A stretch of DNA of 64,000 nt from Istiophorus platypterus. Its lineage: Eukaryota; Chordata; Actinopteri; Istiophoriformes; Istiophoridae. The notes under the pieces are model-generated. The model was not told where the DNA came from. It did not search any database and was given only the letters and a program-made list of their open reading frames with translations. Made by a program: the position numbers and the translations under genes. The first letter of the stretch is position 1, and each line of letters opens with the position of its first letter. This document shows, one piece after another, positions 53,255 through 64,000 of the stretch. The stretch covers positions 17,376,104-17,440,103 of the forward strand of contig CM029128.1 in assembly GCA_016859345.1 (NCBI GenBank), in the 5' to 3' direction.

Positions 53255-53687
53255 AGGCCAAATGACTATTACGTTTATTGTACAAGACCAGATATTAGTG
53301 TGTGGAGGCTGTAATGAAGCAGTGATGTCAAGGTTAAAGCAGTTTAAAAAAATACTGAAGCACCAGAGCATTGTTGTGAAGTATAACAACAGTCAACCAT
53401 TTCCCTAATGACACAACAAAATCTGGCACATGTGAAAAGGCAGATGAAATATCTCTGGATGTGATGTGGAAAGGCGCCTCCTGCAGGACTGCCCTGACCG
53501 ATACTGTGTGGGGCTGCTGCTGTTTCTCATCATTTGGCTCTCCTTGCTGAATTTCATTACCTGAAAGCCGTCTGCATCCAGCAGGAGCTCTCTGTTAGAA
53601 AAAAGTCCTCTTTTCTTACGACAAAATGTAGGAAAAAAAAAAAGGAGAAAAAAAGAAATATGAATGGCCCCAAAGATCCAAGAGGGC
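53255..53687 (-). other. wdr5: Predicted wdr5 3' UTR
   Basis: Follows the wdr5 stop on the minus strand. The first AATAAA in transcript sense is at 53279-53274, placing the mRNA end near 53255. Together with the rxra prediction this leaves roughly 0.7 kb between the two convergent transcript ends. Confidence 0.5.
53274..53279 (-). terminator. wdr5: Candidate wdr5 polyadenylation signal (AATAAA)
   Basis: Canonical hexamer on the minus strand about 410 bases after the stop codon. Confidence 0.5.
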
Positions 53688-58277
<4,590 letters not shown>

Positions 58278-58309
58278 GGTGAAGAAATTTGCATCTATTG
58301 TGCTAGATC

Positions 58310-59199
58310 CTGAGAAAGAAAAGAAACAGATGCTGAAATAAATCCGGGATTAAATTCTTTATAAATTAGGAACTCCTATTGCATTTGCAGACAACCGAGG
58401 ATAACGTGTGACAAAACTCCATTGAGTCGGAGAGTTTTGTGGGACAAAGCAACGTGAAGGGTTTAGATATTGGTTATTATTCAAATGTAAAAACTGCCAA
58501 AGACAATTCTAGACGCAAATTGCAATAAGATGACACACACACACCGTAATATCTCAAAACAACACCCGTAAGTATTTAATGTAAATTAGATTATACTCGT
58601 TCAGTAATCGCACTGATTATTTGTACTGGTGTCAAAAAATTAGCAGTAACCTTGGTCTCTCTAAGAGATTCATATGCCGGATTTTATTGGCAAAATGATC
58701 AAACACAAATCTCCAGCGGTTGCTTGGGTATGCATGCTAGTCATGAAACCATGGGAGCTATTTAACAGAGCAGCTATACAGCCACTGGAATTGATACTGT
58801 AATTCTCGTTAAGTGTTTTACTAAACCCGACTAGCAAATGATACAGATTATCGTTTTGTGGTTAAAAGGACCTGAGCTGTATGGCTGCTCTTCATTAGCT
58901 ATAGCTTTAGCTGCCTCGGCTAGCTTTAGCTCGCTAGCGCTAACTCGCCTCGTCAACGTTTAAAGAGGTAAACAAACATTTTACAGCCGGTCGAGGCTAG
59001 ATTTAGCTATGCTAACCGCTTTGATGGTAATTTGTGTTTATATGCAATACAGCTGTAAAAGGAAAAATCAAACAAAGGCTGAAACGGAACCCCTTAAGTA
59101 AAGCATACACCAACATCGTAGTGCAGATACGGTATTTATTTCGACATTTAGGACTTGGACCCCGGCAGAGAGAGATAAGAACTCCATCTTAAATCCAAA
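58310..59199 (-). other. wdr5: wdr5 5' UTR intron
   Basis: Between the coding first exon and the predicted untranslated exon (intron continues to 59340). It contains a cluster of TAGC/GCTA motifs at about 58890-59020. Confidence 0.55.
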
Positions 59200-59340
59200 G
59201 GTTTTATATCAGAGCTTAAGACAAGCTGATGGTGCCGCCGACCGCCTTTAATTCATTGATGCTGTTGACGAATTGCCAGAGCTGCCACGGAGGGGCCCAC
59301 CATTCAAACAATGAGGAGTCGGCGATGAGACGGTACTCAC

Positions 59341-59480
59341 GGGGAAAATCAACGCGGCTCCACGATCAGAAGGCTACTCCTCGTACGGGCCGGTGGGAGA
59401 AAAGTAAGAACATTTATTCGGACGACGGTGCAGAGAGGGGGGGGGATAAATCGTCCGACTGGTTACTGGATGTTTGAACG
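59341..59480 (-). other. wdr5: Predicted untranslated first exon of wdr5
   Basis: On the minus strand a strong donor CCCC|GTGAGTACC has its GT at 59340-59339. It lies in CpG-rich DNA and pairs with the acceptor at about 58310, giving a ~1-kb 5' UTR intron. The upstream edge (TSS) is an estimate. Confidence 0.5.
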
Positions 59481-60149
59481 CGAGAAGGAAGCTGTCGGAG
59501 AAGCGGGGGAATGTGGTGGAGCGTCGCTCTCTTCTGCGCACGCGTGTTACGCTCGGAAGCGACGGGGACCAACGAGGGACACGAAGCGTCGGAGGCGTTT
59601 ACGCTCGGTCGCTTTCGGGAATTGTTTTTTTAAAAAAAATGTTTGTTTCGCGAAAGGAACGAAATCTGAACCATTTTTTTAAAAAAAAAAAACCTAAGGA
59701 CAATAATGTGAGAGGAGGATGCAGTGAACAAGCACATATACGATAGATATTAGTTAATTATAGTGTAAGTGAAACGGCGCCGTCTATTAATATGTGTCTG
59801 GATTGTCGGAGTGGAGAAAAAGTGTTTTTGTTTCAATAAACGTAAACTATATTCGTATACAACGTCATAAAACACCATGCTGGGTGTGTTTGTACCTGCT
59901 CCGGCGCAGCAGGTGGCAGCATCCGTCTCTAATCCCTGGTTTCGGGAGGAGCCGACGTTTCCTGCTGCGGGTCCGTTTCCAGCGGGATCCGCCGCTCGGC
60001 TCCCGGTTCCAGCGCCGGTCCAGCGGGTCGCCGCGGCGCTGCCTGCCACCCGGACCCCGAGTCGAGCGTGTGTGTGTGCGGGACGTAGCGGCTCCTGAAC
60101 GGTCCTTCCAACGTGTCTTCGTAAGAAATCACGTTGGATAAGTTGGTAA

Positions 60150-60183
60150 AAACAAACAAACAAACAAACAAACAAACAAACAA
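60150..60183. repeat. AAAC repeat
   Basis: About eight AAAC units just downstream of the candidate brd3 first-exon donor. Confidence 0.9.
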
Positions 60184-60560
60184 CCAAGAAACAAAACAAA
60201 GAGAAACTTAAGTAGCTCGTGTTGTATGTTTCCACCCGCGACTCTCACGTCCGACCCGCGTCGAAGCCAAACTACACGTTGGGAGTCCGAAGATAAAGAG
60301 CGAGGTTAGCCGGACGACCTAGTGGTCAAACTTGGCTTCTGGACGATAGCGGTACTTTCGAGTTTGGCCATTGTTAGAAAAAGAAAATCCAAAGTTGGCG
60401 GCGTCGAGGCGACTCGTCCGTGTAATGTCGTCCTTTGTTAGAATAACGTTACCGTGGACGTTTACTTTGGCCACATCGCCGAGTTAAGTTTAGCTAACGA
60501 CGCACCGAGGCTTAGCTTGGTCATAGCTCTCTATGCTAAACGCTTGTTAGCCTTCCCCGT

Positions 60561-61785
60561 AGCCGCATGGTACCGTGATTATATTACTTTTTTAAAAACC
60601 TGTAAAGTGTTAAGTTAACTTTCATGGTAACATGTAGCCAGTTAAGTAGCAAAGCCATGAGATTAAAGGCCAGTAGGTTTAACGCTTGAACGCTATGAAG
60701 TATAGGATACCCACGAAGCTACGGTTTCTGTCCAAACCTACTTACGGTATGTTACAGTGTTCAACTTTATTTCTTTTCTTGTGTAATGTGTCAATAAAAC
60801 TGCCCAGAATTGTATATTAAAGTTAACCGTCTGTGCTCCAAATCTTGTGCTTTAAGATTGATCGAAATCAGGATTTCATTAGAGTTTTTCCCCTCGTTAG
60901 AGAAAGCTATCTTAAAAAAAAACAAAAGTTTTTGTCATTAAAATAACATTAAACAAGTAGAGCAAACATTTCAGTAACTACTAATGATTCAGGTACATCT
61001 TGGCTTGTTTAAAAAGTAAACCAAATAGTTGTACTTCATGCAAACATGGACGCATTGATTAATTAACACATTCACTAAACCCTTTAAACTTGCTTTCAAA
61101 GGCTAACAGTTCCAGCTTGTATATAAAATTAGAAAAATATATATATATAAAGAAAAAGATGAACATATCCCCATGTTTACATTGCATTTGACTCAATTTA
61201 AATATGGTGATATCTGCTGGTCGCATTCTTGACATTGCATTTGTAAGGACAACCATAATAAAGATGGTCTTAATGCTTTCATTATTGATACTGTTCCTTT
61301 GGTAAATAAAAGTTATGTTGTGAAAAGTTCACCGTTAAGCAGACTCAGCAAATACCTGGGCAGAATGAGAAGTAGCCAACATCTAGTACACGAAGTCAGA
61401 ACTGATGATGTACTGTGCCACTTTTGCTTTAAAGAAAGGTCGAAACTGTATCGAGTAGTCGGCATCGAGGGTAACACGAGTAGAAAACTTACACTAACTT
61501 ACATAACATGGGTTTTCTTAAATGTATTTTTGGGACATGGAAAACACATTCTTTATTCAAAAAGATCATCATGCTGTACTTCAATTTTGGTGATGTAACT
61601 TATTTGTACTCTGTAAATTTTTTGTGTCTGTTTTTATTAAGTCTCAAATTAGCCTACAAAACTGAGAGTGAATCAACGACAGTAGCATTGGACCAAGCTG
61701 TCGGCAGAGGCTATTTATTTTGTTGATCTTGGAAGTGATTGATCACTAATCTAAAAACTAACCTTTTTTTATTTAACATCAGCAG
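60561..61785 (+). other. brd3: Probable brd3 5' intron
   Basis: AT-rich DNA between the CpG-rich block and the first coding exon. It has a short TA run (about 61138-61150) and no recognised gene. Confidence 0.55.
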
Positions 61786-61921
61786 GTCACCTGTGTGGTC
61801 TGAATACTATGTATGAAGTTGTCTGGTGTTCCCTCGGAGCTTTCGATGAGCCAACAGACAGAAGCTACAGAATTCACAGAAGATAATAGTGTTTGTCTCT
61901 GAAGGCCAGTCTACCATCATC
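61786..61921 (+). other. brd3: brd3 5' UTR in the first coding exon, with uORF
   Basis: A polypyrimidine tract and ...CATCAGCAG acceptor end at 61785. The leader contains an upstream ATG at 61809 opening a 25-codon uORF that stops at 61884-61886, 35 bases before the main ATG. Confidence 0.6.
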
Positions 61922-62116
61922 ATGTCAGCAGACACAGTCCTGGATCCTCCACAGGTTGTGAATCCTCCACCTCCGGAGGTGACCAACCCCAACAAGCCAG
62001 GTCGAAGGACCAACCAGCTGCAGTACATGCAGAATGTAGTGATCAAGTCCCTGTGGCGGCATCAGTTTGCTTGGCCCTTTTACCAGCCTGTCGATGCGGT
62101 TGCCCTTGAACTACCA
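61922..62116 (+). CDS. brd3: brd3 first coding exon
   Basis: 65 codons, phase 0 at the donor. Proline-rich N-terminus, then helix Z of bromodomain 1 and the WPF shelf. Confidence 0.95.
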
Positions 62117-63943
62117 GTGAGTAGTTTTCAAATGTTGCGTGATGTAAATGTTCTTCAAACTTTAAAAAGCTGCTTTAAACATTTATTGCAACAACATTGC
62201 AACATTTTATTGCAACATTGGGTAGTGTTGTTTCTTCATTTAATTTATTTATTAACAAACATTTACTCTAGCTACCCTGATGCACTGATTTTGCTAGTCA
62301 AAAACACATCAGAAAACGATTCCTGAAAAACATGAGTATCCACTGCTTCTGTTGTGGGTATAGTGATTGTAACTCTGCTTTTTGAGATATGTTTATTTTC
62401 CCACTGCAGTTGTGATAGACATTCCTTTGAGAGGAAACTTTATTGTTGTTACCTAACCTTTTTTATGGTACTTCTGCACTAAAAATAATTGTTAAAAACA
62501 AATTACAAAGAAAAAAAAAATTGTTAAAAAAATTGTTAAAAAAAAACAAATTAAATGGCATACAGGCTTCGGATGCCTGAACTAGATGGTGTTTCTTTTT
62601 TTGATAGATTGTTCATTTTTTTTACACATCAATCCCCACAGTGTAAATTTCTGTAACGATCAGTCTCATACTGGTATGTATATGTCTTTCCTTGTGGAAA
62701 AGCCTCTACTTTCCTTTTTTTCCACTGGAGGTAATATGCTTGTAAATCCATAAAATTCCTTGGTTTTCGTCATTCTAACATTGCAGCATTTGATGCTCTT
62801 GTCAAGGTCTGTGTTTTTTTCTCCCCTTGATTTTAGTTGCCAATTAATTCTTGTACACACTCCACTTAAACAACACAACACAGTGAGTTAGAGATACTGG
62901 AATGGGTCACACTCGTTCTCAAACATATTCAATATTTCCATCTTATAGCCTGACATTAATCGCAAAAGATAAACCTAAATGTTTGTTGAAATAACCTGTT
63001 TTTCTTTTTATTATTTTATTAATTTACTTAATAGCAACTGAGCTAGTGCACACAGCTGTAGTTCTTAATTAGTCCCAAAACAGGTGATTATTCAAAATAG
63101 CTGGGGCATTGTTTTTGGAATGAGTCGTTGGTGTTGTATTGACATTGAATGAAAAATGAAATTCTATTCATTTCTTTTGATTAGAGTGAAAGCAGAAATC
63201 TCGGAGGCAGATATCTTAGGACCTCAGCAAATAAAACCAAAACTCTGCATGACTAGATACTTTGTTAAAGCTTTAGTTCAGTTTATACAACTTGGGCCTG
63301 AATTTCCATAATTTTAGCTATCATGTTAATCAGTTATGTTAAAGGACAGGACCGGAAACACGAGTGTTCAGATGATCTGACAGTTTGGTACTAATTTTTT
63401 ATTATTACTTTTTTTCCAATTTTGCTTCAAAATAAGTATGGCGAACTAAGATTGATGTTTTTTTTTTTTTTTAATTTTCTGACTGCTAGTATTTCTTGAT
63501 CTTTTTAATGCACTTCTGTGGTTTCCCAACTCCCAGCAAATTAACTTGATGAGTAACATGTTTTTGTGACTGACAGAAATGATGCCCAAAACTATGAAAT
63601 AATCAAAAGACCAAAATTGTCATGAACTTGAACGGTCCTGGAAGTAAGAATATATAATCTTTATTCAGCCCATGCAGTTTTAAATGTAGGAAATGTGAAC
63701 TAACAAACTCTTTTTCAAACTTTGTCAAATCCTTTTGAAGTTGGGAGACAAAAGCCAAAAGCAAGATTACTTTCATCTGACACATTGATTCTGTTTCTTA
63801 ATCAGGATTATCATACGATAATAACATCTCCGATGGACTTGGGAACTATCAAGAAACGACTAGAGAACACCTATTATTGGAGTGCAAGCGAATGTATGCG
63901 AGATTTCAACACCATGTTCACCAACTGCTACATATACAACAAG
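61922..63943 (+). CDS. brd3: Bromodomain-containing protein 3, first two coding exons (continues beyond window)
   Basis: BET-family reader of acetylated histones. Exon A (61922-62116, donor CCA|GTGAGT) encodes 65 aa, from MSADTVLDPPQ through NPPPPEVTNPNKPGRRTNQ and the start of bromodomain 1. It includes the WPF shelf (WPFYQPVDA). Exon B (63806-63943, acceptor AATCAG, donor AAG|GTGAGG) encodes DYHTIITSPMDLGTIKKRLE through FTNCYIYNK, with the acetyl-lysine-binding Asn in YNK. QYMQNVV and YYWSASECM are closer to BRD3 than to BRD2 or BRD4, and the wdr5 neighbour supports this. The in-frame extension upstream of 61922 contains only a GTG, so the ATG at 61922 is the start. The second bromodomain and ET domain are outside the window. 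The paralogue (brd3a or brd3b) is undetermined. Confidence 0.95.
62117..63805 (+). other. brd3: brd3 intron between the two coding exons
   Basis: About 1.7 kb of AT-rich intron with poly(A)/poly(T) runs. No other feature recognised. Confidence 0.85.
63806..63943 (+). CDS. brd3: brd3 second coding exon
   Basis: 138 nt, 46 codons, phase 0 at both ends. ZA loop (SPMDLGTIKKRLENTYYW) to helix B (CYIYNK) of bromodomain 1. Confidence 0.96.
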
Positions 63944-64000
63944 GTGAGGAACTTCATGATTGTATATTCATCATAGTGGTTAGCCTTATGTAAAGTAAAT

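Larger units (their letters stand above)
59200..60560. promoter_or_regulatory. CpG-rich putative bidirectional promoter of wdr5 and brd3
   Basis: Between the divergent genes, the composition shifts to frequent CpG dinucleotides, unlike the CpG-poor DNA around it. It includes an NRF1-like TGCGCACGCG (59535-59544) and an ETS-like CGGAAG (59554-59559). Long open frames here are by-products of GC content. A possible brd3 first-exon donor (CTTC|GTAAGA) is at 60120/60121. Which start sites are used cannot be read from sequence alone. Confidence 0.6.

Noticed and set aside
59474..60235. Several open frames of 70-160 codons on both strands in the CpG-rich segment
   Set aside because: GC-rich DNA has few stops; the frames overlap in opposite directions and match no family.
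61889..61921. In-frame N-terminal extension of brd3
   Set aside because: It has only a GTG at its head; the ATG at 61922 gives the normal BRD3 N-terminus.

Overview
This is a vertebrate nuclear-genome window, almost certainly from a ray-finned (teleost) fish. The coding content is three split genes with canonical GT-AG introns. Non-coding DNA is AT-rich and full of CA/GT, TA and pentanucleotide microsatellites and decayed Tc1/mariner transposon copies of the kind common in fish. There is no bacterial, phage or CRISPR content, and nearly all long open frames outside the exons are low-complexity or chance frames.

Layout. (1) 1-7814: rxra intron 1 or upstream DNA; exon 1, which would encode the first ~14 residues, was not found. 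(2) 7815-47706, plus strand: rxra (retinoid X receptor alpha) exons 2-10, 444 codons plus stop, all phases consistent. Intron 2 is about 17 kb. (3) 47707 to about 52535: a predicted ~4.8 kb rxra 3' UTR with a large TA/TG microsatellite and an ATTAAA signal near its end. (4) 53688-58277, minus strand: complete wdr5 (13 coding exons, 333 aa), with a predicted untranslated first exon whose splice donor lies at 59340/59341. (5) About 59200-60560: a CpG-rich segment that looks like a shared promoter. (6) 61922-63943, plus strand: the first two coding exons of brd3, running off the window.

rxra and wdr5 are convergent (tail to tail, roughly 0.7 kb between predicted poly(A) sites), while wdr5 and brd3 are divergent (head to head). 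All three act in nuclear transcription control: RXR alpha is the common dimer partner of many nuclear receptors, WDR5 is the scaffold of the MLL/SET1 H3K4 methyltransferases, and BRD3 reads acetylated histones. The linkage matches the human 9q34 cluster, and nothing suggests they are co-transcribed.

The most unusual structure is a 674-bp direct tandem duplication in rxra intron 7, ending about 15 bp before exon 8. I found one base difference over the part compared, so it is either very young or an assembly artefact. Other points are DR1-like and DR4-like nuclear-receptor sites inside rxra, a (G3T)-type quadruplex motif, three Tc1-like relics, several candidate conserved non-coding blocks, and an rxra orientation that appears flipped relative to human. 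I did not find a convincing previously undescribed biological system.
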